Part shown: one piece after another, positions 45,750 through 56,502 of the stretch | How the letters are laid out: every line of letters starts with the position of its first letter | Numbering within the stretch: the stretch's first letter is position 1 | Source: Neostapfia colusana | Lineage: Eukaryota > Streptophyta > Magnoliopsida > Poales > Poaceae | Assembly: GCA_030760725.1 (NCBI GenBank) | Contig: JASWHV010000005.1 | Coordinates: 27,351,241 to 27,415,240, forward strand | Direction of reading: 5' to 3' | Length of the DNA stretch: 64,000 nt | Position numbers and translations under genes: made by a program | The notes under the pieces: generated by a model | What the model was told of the DNA's origin: nothing | The model's input: the letters and a program-made list of their open reading frames with translations, nothing else | Database searches by the model: none

Positions 45750-48700
45750 TCAAGCCACATTTCGAGAGTCAAGAATGTTTAGCTCATTTCTTAGTTCACA
45801 TAACCTTTTCTCATCTAATGGTTTGGTAAAAATATCCGCAAGTTGTTTTTCAGTCCTAACATGTGAAATAGCTATGTCACCTTTTAATGAATGATCTCTA
45901 AGAAAGTGATGACGGATATCTATGTGCTTAGTTCTTGAGTGCTCTACAGGGTTGTGTGCAATCTTTATAGCACTTTCATTATCGCATAGAAGCGGGATAT
46001 GACTTAGATTGTAGCCGTAGTCCCTAAGAGTTTGTCGCATCCGAAGTAGTTGCGCACAGCAACTACCGGCTGCAACATACTCCGCTTCCGCTGTGGAAAG
46101 AGCAATGGAGTTTTGCTTTTTAGATGACCAAGAAACTAGGGACCTACCAAGAAATTGACAAGTCCCTGACGTGCTCTTTCTATCGACTTTGCATCCTGCA
46201 TAGTCGGCGTCGGAATACCCTATCAAGTTAAACTTGGATCCTTTGGGATACCAAAGGCCCAAGTTGGGTGTGTGCACAAGGTACCTTAGGATTCTTTTTA
46301 CAGCAATTAAGTGACACTCTGTAGGTGCGGCTTGAAACCTTGCACACATGCAAACACTAAGCATAATATCTGGCCTAGATGCGCATAAGTATAGTAAGGA
46401 GCCAATCATGGACCGATATACCTTTTGGTCCACATTTGGACCGTCTTCATTGAGGTCGAGATGTTCGTTGATGGCCATGGGTGTCTTGATGGGCTTGGCT
46501 TTGTCCATATTGAATTTCTTGAGAATGTCTTGTGTATATTTAGTTTGGCTTATAAATGTACCTTCTCTCAGTTGCTTTACTTGAAATCCCATGAAGAACT
46601 TCAATTCACCCATCATTGACATCTCGAACCTGTCTGTCATTATTTTGCTAAATTCTTCACAGAAGGACTTGTTAGTGGATCCAAAGATAATGTCATCAAC
46701 ATAAATTTGACATACGAATAAATGATCATCAAAATGTTTAGTAAAGAGTGTATAGTCAGCTTTACCAATTTTGAATCCATTTTGAATCAGAAAATCTCTA
46801 AGGCACTCATACCAGGCTCGAGGAGCCTGTTTGAGGCCATAGAGAGCCTTACGCAGTTTATAGACATGGTTGGGATACTCCTGATCTTCGAACCCCGGTG
46901 GCTGCTCCACATAGACTTCCTCCTTTATCGGACCATTGAGAAAGGCACTCTTGACGTCCATTTGATACAACTTAAAATTATGGTGAGTAGCATATGCCAA
47001 TAAAATGCGAATGGACTCAAGTCTAGCTACAGGAGCGAAGGTTTCATCGAAATCCAAACCTTCCATTTGAGAATAACCTTTGGCCACCAACATCGCTTTA
47101 TTTCTTGTCACTACTCCATGTTCATATTGCTTGTTCCGAAAGACCCATTTGGTTCCAACGATGTTCGCCCTTGGTCTTTCCACCAGCTCCCACACTTCAT
47201 TTCTTTTGAAGTTGTTCAGCTCCTCTTGCATCGCAATCACCCAGTCTGGATCCCTTAAGGCTTCTTCTACCCTGTATGGCTCCAGAAAAGACACAAAAGA
47301 ATAGTGTTCACAAAAATTTGCAATTTGAGATCTAGTAGTTACTCCCTTAGCAATATCTCCAATGATATTGTTGGCAGGATGGTCCCTTTGCACACACTGA
47401 TGTACTCTTGGGTGTGGAATTTGTATAGTTGCTTGTTCTTCATTGTCTTCATGTGTCATGTCTCCCCCTAGATCATTGCTTCCATGATCATCTTGATTTT
47501 CTTGATCTTCCTCAACCTGATCTTGTGTAGGAGCTCCCCCTTGATCATTGCTTCCTTGTTGAAATTCATCTTGTGTCTCCTCTCGTAGTAGGATATCACC
47601 AAGTGCCATTTTCTTCAGCGCTTCACATGGAGCTTCCTCCTTATCTAGCATAGACTTATCGACTTGCTCCACTTGTGAGCCTTTAGTTTCATCGAACACT
47701 ACGTCACGCGCTACTTCAACAAGGCCGGACACCTTGTTGAAGACACGATAGGCGTAGGCATTCAATTCATATCCGAGCAAGAATCCTTCATCGGACTTCG
47801 AAGCAAACTTCGAGGCCCTTGGTTTCTTGTTCAGAATAAAACATTTGCAACCAAAAACTTTGAAATAGGAAACGTTAGGCTTTTTACCCGTGAGAAGCTC
47901 ATATGGAGTTTTCTTCAGTAGTCGATGAAGGTACAATCGATTTGTGGCATGACAAGCGGTGTTCACCGCTTCTGCCCAAAATCGGTCTGACATCTTGTAT
48001 TCATCCAACATTGTTCTCGCCATTTCGATCAATGTTTTGTTCTTCCTTTCGGCCACCCCGTTCTGTTGAGGAGAGTAGGGTGCCGAGAATTCATGCTTTA
48101 TACCTTCTTCATTGAGATATTCTTCAACTTGGGTGTTCTTGAATTCTGTCCCATTGTCACTTCTGATATTCTTTGCGGTTGATGAGAATTCATTTTGAGC
48201 TCTTTTCAAGAACTTCTTGAGGATTCCCTGAGTTTCTGATTTATCATACAAGAAAAATACCCAGGTAAATCTTGAAAAATCATCAACAATTACTAAACCG
48301 TATTTGTTACCGCCGATGATGATGTACGCAATTGGACCAAAGAGATCCATGTGGAGAAGTTCCAGCGGTCTAGCGGCGGTCATCACATTCTTGGCGGGGT
48401 GTGGTGCTCCAACCTGTTTTCCTGCTTGACAAGCGCTGCATGGTCTGTCTTTTTCAAAAACCACATCCTTAAGACCACGGATGTGACCACCTTTTAGAAG
48501 TTTCTGCAGATTTCTCATTCCAACATGGGCTAGCCGTCTATGCCACAGCCATCCCATGTTGGTCTTAGCAACCAAGCAAGTGTTGAGTTCAGCTTTATCT
48601 TTGTTGAAGTCAACGAGATAAAGCTTTCCCTTCAACAATCCCTTGAATGCAATCGAGCCATCGCTTCTTCTAAAGACGGTCACACCCTCATTAGTGAATA

Positions 48701-48974
48701 AACAGTTGTAACCTTTGTCGCATAGTTGAGATATTGATAAAAGATTATAATCTAGAGAGTCTACATGTAAAACATTAGATAAGGTGTGTTGAGAGGATAT
48801 TTCAATGTTACCACTACCAAGGACCTTTCCTTGGCTGTTGTCTCCAAAGTATATACCTTCACTTGGATCCTTGTTGCACTCGTATTCCACAAACATATCT
48901 CTCTCTCCGGTCATATGATTTGTGCATCCGCTATCTAGTACCCACTTAGATCCACCGGAGGAGTAAGCCTGCAA
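45750..48974 (-). CDS. pol: SIRE pol polyprotein: protease, integrase, reverse transcriptase, RNase H
   Basis: An uninterrupted frame of 1074 codons. Motifs in order: protease WVLDSGCTNHMTG (about 10-22); integrase zinc region HRRLAHVG with CSACQAGKQ; integrase core with LLHMDLFGP, SDNGTEFKN and YSPQQNGVAERKNK; a variable acidic, Gln-rich linker (about 455-540); reverse transcriptase with FKLYQMDVKSAFLNG and catalytic YVDDIIFG; RNase H with YSDADYAG and STAEAEYVAA, ending after HIDIRHHFLRD. It copies element RNA to DNA and integrates it. The first codon here is TTG; pol is out of frame with the gag end (stop near 48982), so its expression needs a frame change, or the junction has decayed. All catalytic motifs look intact. 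Confidence 0.95.
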   Translation of the reverse strand: MQAYSSGGSKWVLDSGCTNHMTGERDMFVEYECNKDPSEGIYFGDNSQGKVLGSGNIEISSQHTLSNVLHVDSLDYNLLSISQLCDKGYNCLFTNEGVTVFRRSDGSIAFKGLLKGKLYLVDFNKDKAELNTCLVAKTNMGWLWHRRLAHVGMRNLQKLLKGGHIRGLKDVVFEKDRPCSACQAGKQVGAPHPAKNVMTAARPLELLHMDLFGPIAYIIIGGNKYGLVIVDDFSRFTWVFFLYDKSETQGILKKFLKRAQNEFSSTAKNIRSDNGTEFKNTQVEEYLNEEGIKHEFSAPYSPQQNGVAERKNKTLIEMARTMLDEYKMSDRFWAEAVNTACHATNRLYLHRLLKKTPYELLTGKKPNVSYFKVFGCKCFILNKKPRASKFASKSDEGFLLGYELNAYAYRVFNKVSGLVEVARDVVFDETKGSQVEQVDKSMLDKEEAPCEALKKMALGDILLREETQDEFQQGSNDQGGAPTQDQVEEDQENQDDHGSNDLGGDMTHEDNEEQATIQIPHPRVHQCVQRDHPANNIIGDIAKGVTTRSQIANFCEHYSFVSFLEPYRVEEALRDPDWVIAMQEELNNFKRNEVWELVERPRANIVGTKWVFRNKQYEHGVVTRNKAMLVAKGYSQMEGLDFDETFAPVARLESIRILLAYATHHNFKLYQMDVKSAFLNGPIKEEVYVEQPPGFEDQEYPNHVYKLRKALYGLKQAPRAWYECLRDFLIQNGFKIGKADYTLFTKHFDDHLFVCQIYVDDIIFGSTNKSFCEEFSKIMTDRFEMSMMGELKFFMGFQVKQLREGTFISQTKYTQDILKKFNMDKAKPIKTPMAINEHLDLNEDGPNVDQKVYRSMIGSLLYLCASRPDIMLSVCMCARFQAAPTECHLIAVKRILRYLVHTPNLGLWYPKGSKFNLIGYSDADYAGCKVDRKSTSGTCQFLGRSLVSWSSKKQNSIALSTAEAEYVAAGSCCAQLLRMRQTLRDYGYNLSHIPLLCDNESAIKIAHNPVEHSRTKHIDIRHHFLRDHSLKGDIAISHVRTEKQLADIFTKPLDEKRLCELRNELNILDSRNVA

Positions 48975-48981
48975 AATAGAA

Positions 48982-51251
48982 TTATTTCTGGGTTTTAGGT
49001 ACCCAAGCTTGCTTGGGTCCTCTCAGGTTAGTCACAAGAGTCTTGGGCACACACACACAAGTTTTTAAGTTCTTGTGGCGTGGCCCTGTATATTTAGCAA
49101 TGACTTTTCCATACTTGTTTTTCATGAGAACATAAGAAGCATCAAATGTATGGAACAGTGTTTGTAGCTCAGATTCATGGGATTTTTCTTTAACAAAAAT
49201 GATTCTATTCTTAGCATGATTAGGAGTAGACATGTGTCTGTTCCTGTCAAAGCCAAGACCATCTTTGACATTGGGAGGTCTAGTGATCATATATGCACTT
49301 CGTGCATATTTGATCTTCTCCTTATCAAAGATGCCGTTTTGAGAAGAATGCATGTCATGAGAGGTTGAAGCATTAGAAATTACATTCTTCTTACTAGAGC
49401 AAGTGCAGGTTCTTATTGTTGTCGAGCTCATATCTTTGGAGGAAGAGCTCTTGGAGGAAGAGGAGTCACTTTGTTTGAGCGACTCAACTTGCACCTCAAG
49501 GATTTTGTTAACTTTTGACAAGTTAGCAAGTTCTTCCTTGATTGCAATGTGCGAGTCCTCTAACTTTGAGTAAGTTTCCTTACTCAAGGCTAGCTCTAAC
49601 TCAAGTGACTCATTCTTCTCTCTTTCAAGCTCAAGAAGCTTTTCAACTTCTTGATATCTCTTCCTCTCACGGATGAGCATATCTTCTTGTCGGTTGACAA
49701 GTTCTTCCTTTTCAAAGATTTCGTTCGACAACATTTCCATTTTCTTTAAAGCAATTTTACTTAGCCCTCTAAATAATTCTTCATTATCACTAGAGCTATC
49801 AAAGTCATCAATGGAGGAATTTAGTATAGGAGGAGTAAGTCTAACCTTTTTCTTGCCTTCCTTAGCCATAAGACAAGTGTGGTTGTTCATGTCCCGTCCT
49901 CCCATGTTCGGAAAGAGTGTGGCTCTCATAGTTGGTTTCTTGACTGTGATAGTGGCCATCTCTTCTTCTTCATCGGAGGAGGACTCGTCGTTTGAGTCCC
50001 ACTCCTTCCCAATGTGAGCTTGATGGGCTTGTCTTCTTTTTCTGAAATTTTTCTTTTCTTGAGATCTTGTTTCCTTCTTCTTTTTGTTTTCTTCATAAGT
50101 ACATTCCACCATGAAGTGACCATACTCTCCGCAGTTGTAGCAAGTACGTCGAGCCTTGGATTTTCCTTTATCCTTGATTTTTCCTTCATGTGAATTGTTG
50201 CCGTGTCTTCTCTTCATCATGCGTTTGAACTTTTTGATGAAGAGTACCATTTCTTCGTCATCAAGATCGGTGCTTTCGTCGCTTGTATCTCCATCGTCTT
50301 GGTCTTCACGAGTTTCTTTGAGTTTGGGTCTGCACGTTGCTTTGAGAGCAACTTCTTTTTTTTAGAAGAAGTGAGCTCGGCTAAGTCTTTGACGTATTGA
50401 GCCTCTTTCTCCATCATTTCACGATTTATGATCTTTCCCAATAACTCATCAGGAGTCATTTTGTGAAACCCGGGGCTTTCTCTAATCATTGAGCAAAGTG
50501 TGACGTTTCTTGGCATGAAGGCTCTTATCATCCTTTTGACTACCTCGTGATCAGTCCATTTCTTACTTCCATAGGCACGGATTTTGTTGATGAGTGCCTT
50601 CATCCGATTGTACATGTCTTGAAGTGATTCGCCTTCTTCAATAGCAAATCTCCCCAACTCTCCTTCTAGCATCTCAATTTTGGCTTCACGTACAGACCTA
50701 TTTCCTTCATGAGCAGTTTTGAGTGTATCCCAGATTTCTTTTGCACTTTCTAGTCCATCGATCTTGGTGAATTCTTCTCTGCTCAGTGACGATGTGATTA
50801 CTGCAACGGCTTGTGCATTTCTGTGAATCTCTTGTTCTTGTTCCGGAGTGAGTTCTTCATCCGTGTCTGGGATATCTATTCCTGTGCAGACAATATGCCA
50901 AAGGCTGGGATTCAAGGATATTAGATGCATTTTCATGTTGTACTTCCACATGGTGTAGTCACTTCCATCAAACTGTGGGGGCCTTCCCATAGGAATAGAG
51001 AGATAATGATTATTTGAATTGAGACGGTTGTAGTTGTAAGGATACCGGGAGTAGTCGTGATGACCACTCCCCATCGTCTTTTCTTCCTCTTTTCCCTTTT
51101 GTGCCAGCAGTTTCTTTCTCAGGAGTGCTTTTAGCTGCCTCACTTCTTCATCGTCATGTGGACTTTCTTTCAGCACATCGAAGGCTTTGGCTTCTTGCTC
51201 CTCATCGTTGTTGCTCGTCTTTGGGATATCATTGTTCTTCTCGGAGGCCAT
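48982..51251 (-). pseudogene. gag: SIRE gag with a one-base frameshift in an A run
   Basis: ATG at 51251 opens a UBN2/DUF4219-type capsid region (GRPPQFDGSDYTMWKYNMKM, then DTLKTAHEGNRSVREAKIEM). Around 50356-50363, a run of eight A (minus) coincides with a frame change; the first frame ends at 50217 and the second continues to 48982. The second part has the knuckle CYNCGEYGHFMVEC (50101-50142), a Lys-rich segment, an acidic Ser/Glu region and a long Glu/Lys-rich coiled coil, then a C-terminal basic tail. The product normally forms the particle. A homopolymer miscall could also explain the shift. Confidence 0.9.
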
Positions 51252-51289
51252 TGATCTCTCCGAGATGTGAGTCTCGTTGATGGAGAACT

Positions 51290-51303
51290 TGGCTCTGATA
51301 CCA
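51290..51303 (-). other. Primer binding site (initiator Met-tRNA)
   Basis: TGGTATCAGAGCCA on minus, with a two-base spacer from the 5' LTR end at 51306, the same arrangement as the other copia element. Confidence 0.92.
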
Positions 51304-51305
51304 AT

Positions 51306-52690
51306 TGAATGTGGCCTAGAGGGGGGGTGAATAGGTCTTTAAAGATTCCTGCAAACTTAATAAAGTTATCAGAAACTTGACTGACCGGACTAGTCCGGTT
51401 GTGTGGGCGGACTAGTCCGGTGTGCTGAATTATTTGAGTTAATTAAGTGTGTCTCATAATTTTAATCTTTCAGCAGCGGAATGAGAACAACAGATTTTAT
51501 AAATTAAATTTATTGTATGGATGCACGTGCAAACTTATAAGGAACTCAAACGATGACTAGCAAACTAGTGATCTAATGTATCAAAATGTAAAACAAATGA
51601 GAGACAAGAGACACGAATTTTTACCGAGGTTCGATCTCACCAAGAGATCTACGTCCTCGTTGAGGAAGCTCACACAGAGCCGGGTTCCCAACCCTTTCCC
51701 TCTTCAAGTCACCACAAAGGCCGACTTGACTCCACTATCATGGGTAATCACCGAGTTTGTGGGGCAACCTCACACGTTGAGGGCTCCCACAAGAATTACA
51801 GTGAGAAGGTGATCAAATACACTCAAAAAGATTACAATGCAGAATATGAGTGTAGAGAAATCAAACCCCAAGAGCTCACAATCGACGATCTCTCAATCCC
51901 AAATCGAAGTATTTGATTGATCTTGGCCTTTTTGCACCTTAGATGTATGGAGAGATGTGTTTTTGGGCTCTTGGGTCAGGTGGCGGCGCTAGGGTTCATG
52001 CTTTTGACAATATGTGTCGTGTCCTCTCAGGGAAAAGACGAAGGACCTCTTTTTATAGGCTTTCCCAAAAAGTTACCGTTGTTAAACCTACTACCGGACT
52101 AGTCCGGTATGGGATCGGACTTGTCCGGTACACTTCCAGTGGGTTAACCGGACTAGTCCGGTCCAGAACCGGACTTGTCCGGTGCTATGTAAAGTGGAGT
52201 TCCAGAAAGTTTAGCGGACTAGTCCTGTCGCATGGATGGACTAGTCCGCAGTCCTCTAAAGACAACAACAGAAACATGAGCGGACTAGTCCGGTCTAAAA
52301 CCGGACTTGTCCGGTTGCATTCCAGTGAGCTGACCGGACTAGTCCGGTTCACAAGGCGGACTAGTCCGGTGCACTATGTTTGCGTCTTCCAGAAAGTTAA
52401 ACGGACTAGTCCTGTTTTTAGTGGATTTTAGTTGATTTTTAAACCCCTTACCCTTATGCAAAGTCATGAGCTCTTGGGATGTGTCTCTCACACACACCCT
52501 ATACATTTTCATCTACTTTGTTCTTCCAAGTTCTACTTAAGTCTTCCTTTTCGGGCACCACTCTATTTTTCATCTTTTTGTGCACACCTAGCTAGTTCAC
52601 TTAGTTTGTCCTGCAATCATTTCGTTAGGATCTCATATGCTTGTCATCAATTAGCCAAAACCCACAAGGGATTTCCTAGATGCACTTTCA
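51306..52690 (-). repeat. 5' LTR of the SIRE element
   Basis: 1385 bp. TATA box GCCTATAAAA (minus) at 52051-52060. Palindromes at 51385-51420 and 52090-52415 lie on both sides, the larger group just upstream of the TATA box. One unit present in the 3' LTR is missing near 52408. Confidence 0.96.
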
Positions 52691-52695
52691 AGAGG

Positions 52696-53491
52696 TGAGC
52701 TCCACGTGCGCCACGCGTCCTGGCGGGCGGGACCTCCCCTCTCAACAGACGCAAGCTCCGCGTGCACCACGTGTCTGGTGGGTCGGGACCTCCTCTCTCA
52801 ATAGAGGCGAGCTCTGCGAACACCATGTGTCAGTTCCGGACCTCCCCTCTCTTCGGAGGTGGCTCCGTGTGTGCCATGTGTCAATTCCGGACCTCCCCTT
52901 TCCTCGGAGGTGGCTCCGGATGTGCCACATGTCCTAACAGCGCCAGACTTCCTTTCTCCTCAGAGATGAGCTCTGAAGTCGACACTTGTCCAACAATGAC
53001 GGACCTCCCGGAGATGAGCTCCGGAAGTGGCACGTGTCCAATAATGTCGGACCTCCCGGAGATGAGCTCCGGAGGTGACACGTGTCCAATAGGACCGGAC
53101 CTCTTGGAAGTGAGTTCCGAGAGCGACACGTGTCTAGCGGGGTCGGACCTCTCAGAGGTGGGCTCCGAGAGCGACACGTGTCCCACGCGGCTGGTCCTCT
53201 CTTCTTCCGTGGTGTCTAGCTCCGCAGCCGACACGTGTCCTTCGGAACTGGCCTCGCTCCTCGGCAGACGCTAGCTCCGGGGGCAACACGTGTCCCATGG
53301 GGTCGGACCTCTCCCCCTTTGCGGGGATGAGCCCCGAGCCTGCCACGTAGCCAGTTTAGCGGCGCACCTCTCCCCCTTTGCGGAGATGAGCTCCGAACAC
53401 GCCACGTGGCCAGCGAGCCGCGGGAGTTGTCTTCGGCGCTCTCTGTAAACTAGAATTTGCTCTTTTTGGCAGAAATAAAAAATGAGGGTGT
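52696..53491 (-). mobile_element. LTR D, second copy, second part
   Basis: Continues D after the TSD AGAGG with the same ACGTG array as 545-1165 (sites near 52770, 53030, 53080, 53130, 53175, 53230 and 53290). It ends TGAGGGTGTC at 53491. The five bases after the end do not match GAGTG before its start, so the flanks do not form a TSD. Confidence 0.78.
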
Positions 53492-54646
53492 CGAAGCGAG
53501 CAGATTTCGGTCCATCACAATGGTTTTCGCCGGTTGTTGATCTAGAGGTTCGTTGGAAGGCCTAGGACTTATGGCTAAATGAAAATGAGCTGGTATGGAC
53601 TGATCACCATGAATTTTGAGTTGAGTCCCCTCTCGGTCCTAAGAACGGGTAATCGGTAAACCTAAAAGACTCCCTCGCTACAGAACGAAATGGAGGAAGG
53701 CGTTCCCCGGAAAACCAAAGAGAGGATGGCACGTGTTTTTCTGTGGGTGATTGCCCGAGTTGTGGCCTGTATCACGGAGATGACGGGGAGCCGAGAGGTG
53801 CTCGGGCGGTGAGAAACAGAGAAGACACGTGCGCGTGAGTGAGGGCAGCAGCGGTGAAATGGTTCCGGGTGTGGCGGAACGATGTGGGGAGGACGTCTTC
53901 ATGCGGTCTGATCTACGGAGCATGAGGTGGAATGGTGATTTCGTTGGGGCGGGGTTCAACCGCGCGCTGGCGAGCACTCGGTGCTCGGCCGAAGAACAGA
54001 GCCGGTTTGCTTCTGTGTAGCTGACCAGTGGGCCCTCTCCCCTCTATTCTTTTCCATTTTTCACTGATATTTTCCCCCACAAATACTCACAATTAAAAGC
54101 TATACTTCCACACCAAGTCATGGTTTGAATTTTTGAAAATTCAATTGGACTTAAATTCTGGTGTGGAATTTGAAATGTATTTGGCTCTTTGAATTTGAAT
54201 TTCAAATTCAGTTTCATATTAATCCAAATATAGCTCCCGACAAGATGAACTCTAATGAGGATTAAAATTGGTGGAGCAACTAAGAAAAATGTGCTGAGTT
54301 TGAATATGAAGTCAACTTTTGAATCCAAGTGATGAAAGTGGCTGCAACTTGAATTTGCATTCAAATTGGCCCTTTTTGCGATTGTATCCAAAAGTGCATC
54401 AAAAGAGTTTGAACTTGCATCAAACATGGCATGAGCATTCCTAAGAATGTTTAGGTCTTAATGGTGAGCTCACACCCTTATGTTTACATGCCTGAACTCC
54501 TACTTTTGAATTAGTGAGTTTTCCTCTAATTATCTTGTTGATGGTGATTACTTGCTCTTCACAAGTGTTCATGAGCTATCCACAAAATGAGCTGGTTTGT
54601 GTTGATATGAAGAACACTCTAGCAAGTAAAATCTTGGACTTTTACA
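53492..54646 (-). mobile_element. 3' LTR end of a minus-strand chromovirus (LTR H, truncated)
   Basis: It ends GGACTTTTACA at 54646, followed by TCCCTCCCCCCTT, the complement of a polypurine tract. 54440-54646 resembles the end of the solo LTR at 61660-61861. Its left part is missing, replaced by LTR D. No gene is present. Confidence 0.7.
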
Positions 54647-54711
54647 TCCCTCCCCCCTTAAAAGAATCTCGTACCGAGATTACAAAAGAAGAGATGAAGA
54701 TGTAAGAGGAA

Positions 54712-56502
54712 TTACCCATGTTGAGATGCCATGAAATACGGGTAATTTGAGCGAAGGAAATCCTCGCTCTCCCACATCGCTTCCTCAGCAGTGTGTTTTC
54801 TCCACAATATCTTGTAGAACCAAAGCGTTCGGTTACGCGTGGTCCGAGCCTTCTCATCAATAATTTCCACCGGATATTCAGCGTAGGTTAAATATGGTTG
54901 CAACTCGCCAATGTCTTCGGTGGGAACAGCAGCCGTATATTTCAGACATTTCTGGAGTTATGAAACATGGAAAACGCCATGAACACCAGCAAGAGATGCC
55001 TGGAGTTCCAGTCTATACGCCACTGGTCCACACTTCTCGGTGATGGCATAGGGTCCGATAAATCGGGGAGCGAGTTTCCCCTTTACGCTGAATCGGTGCA
55101 CGCCTTTCATCGGAGACACATGGAGGTACACGTGTTCCCCGACGTCAAAGTGCAGTGGCCTACGCCTCTTATAAGCGTAACTTTTCTGTCGGGATTGAGT
55201 GGCTTTGAAATTTGCTTGAATTACTCGAACTCGCTCTTCGGCGTCGTTGACCAAATGAATCCCGAACATGACCCTTTTACTGGACTTGCACCCGTTCAAT
55301 GGGGTGCAGCATTTGCGACAGTAGAAAGCCTCATATGGTGCCATCTTGATACTCGCTTGATAGCCGTTGTTATTCGAGAATTCCGCCAACGGTAGATGAT
55401 CATCCCAACTGCTACCGTTGTGGATGGCAGACGCTCTCAGCATGTCTTCTAACACTTGATTCACCCTCTCAGTTTGCCCATCTGTCTGAGGGTGATAGGC
55501 GGAGCTTATAATCAGTTTGGTTCCCGAAGCAGCGTGCAACTGCTCCAAGAAACGAGCCACAAACAATGCCCCTCGATCTGATATTATGGTCTTGGGTACC
55601 CTGTGCAAGCACAGTATTTTTGTAATATACAACTCCGCACACTTGCTAGCAAGGTAATTGGTATGCACGGGAATGAAATGAGCTGACTTGGTTAACCGGT
55701 AAACAATTACCCAAATGGAATCATGCTTGTTAAAAGTCATGGATAATCCCACAATGAAATCCACGCTCACATCTTCCAACTTCCATGCTGGAATTTTCAG
55801 GAGTTGCAACAGCCCTGATTTTCTCATGTGATCCGCCTTCACTCGTCTACACGTATCACACTCGGATACATATTTTGCAATTTCCCGCTTCATCCGTGTC
55901 CACCAAAATTTACTCTTCAAATCTTGGTACATTTTGTTGCTGCCCGGATGAATGGAGAACTTAGACAAGTGAGCTTCATCAAGGATCTTCTTTCTCAGCT
56001 CCATATTCCGGGGTACAACTATGCGGTCATTGAACCATAGCATCCCCTCTTCATCCTTCCAGAAACATTTGATGTCACCGCTGTCTATCCGTTTCCGGAG
56101 ATGTGCCATGCCTTTGTCAATCTTCTGAGCTGCAATAATATCCTCCCCAATGGTAGGGAGGAGAGCAAGGTTGTAAAGTGAGCCATATGGAACCAAGTAT
56201 AAACTCGGTTCTTTCTCTTCCATCGGTGTAATGGTAATGTTATGGACATATGATTTCCGACTCAGTGCGTCGGCCACCATGTTTGCCTTGCCGGGGTGGT
56301 AATGAATCTCAATATCATAGTCTTTGATTATCTCTAACCACCTCCTTTGTCTCATATTCAGTTCCTTTTGGGTGAAGATATACTTTAAGCTCTTGTGGTC
56401 GGTGTAGAGATGCACCAAATTTCCAGTAAGATAGTGCCTCCACATTTTCAACGACAATACCACAGCAGCGAGCTCAAGATGATGAGTCGGATAGTGCTGC
56501 TC
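54712..56502 (-). pseudogene. pol: Ty3/gypsy Tekay/Del chromovirus pol fragment: RNase H end, integrase, chromodomain
   Basis: Starts inside RNase H (EQHYPTHHLELAAVV, then YTDHKSLKYIFTQKELNMRQ), cut upstream by the LTR at 56503. Next are the linker and integrase: zinc region (HPGSNKMYQDL, CDTCRRVKADH), core DFIVGL, ISDRGALFVARF and SAYHPQTDGQTERVNQVLED, and C-terminus (HVSPMKGVHRFSVKGKLAPR). An in-frame TAA at 54958-54960 precedes a chromodomain (YPVEIIDEKARTTRN, FYKILWRKH, WESEDFLRSNYP) ending near 54712. The chromodomain directs insertion into heterochromatin in this lineage. One stop and the missing front make it non-functional. Confidence 0.93.

Larger units (their letters stand above)
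41532..52690 (-). mobile_element. SIRE/Maximus-type Ty1/copia retrotransposon
   Basis: 11.2 kb with LTRs 41532-42943 and 51306-52690 and the perfect TSD AGAGG (41527-41531; 52691-52695). It has a Met-tRNA primer site at 51290-51303 and a polypurine tract at 42944-42956. Minus-strand order is gag, pol, then a third ORF after pol. The large size, LTRs over 1.3 kb, gag with CCHC plus a coiled tail, and the extra downstream ORF are features of the SIRE group (Opie-like in grasses). LTRs differ by few substitutions and a 21-bp repeat loss. Pol is open, gag and the third ORF are damaged. Confidence 0.96.
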
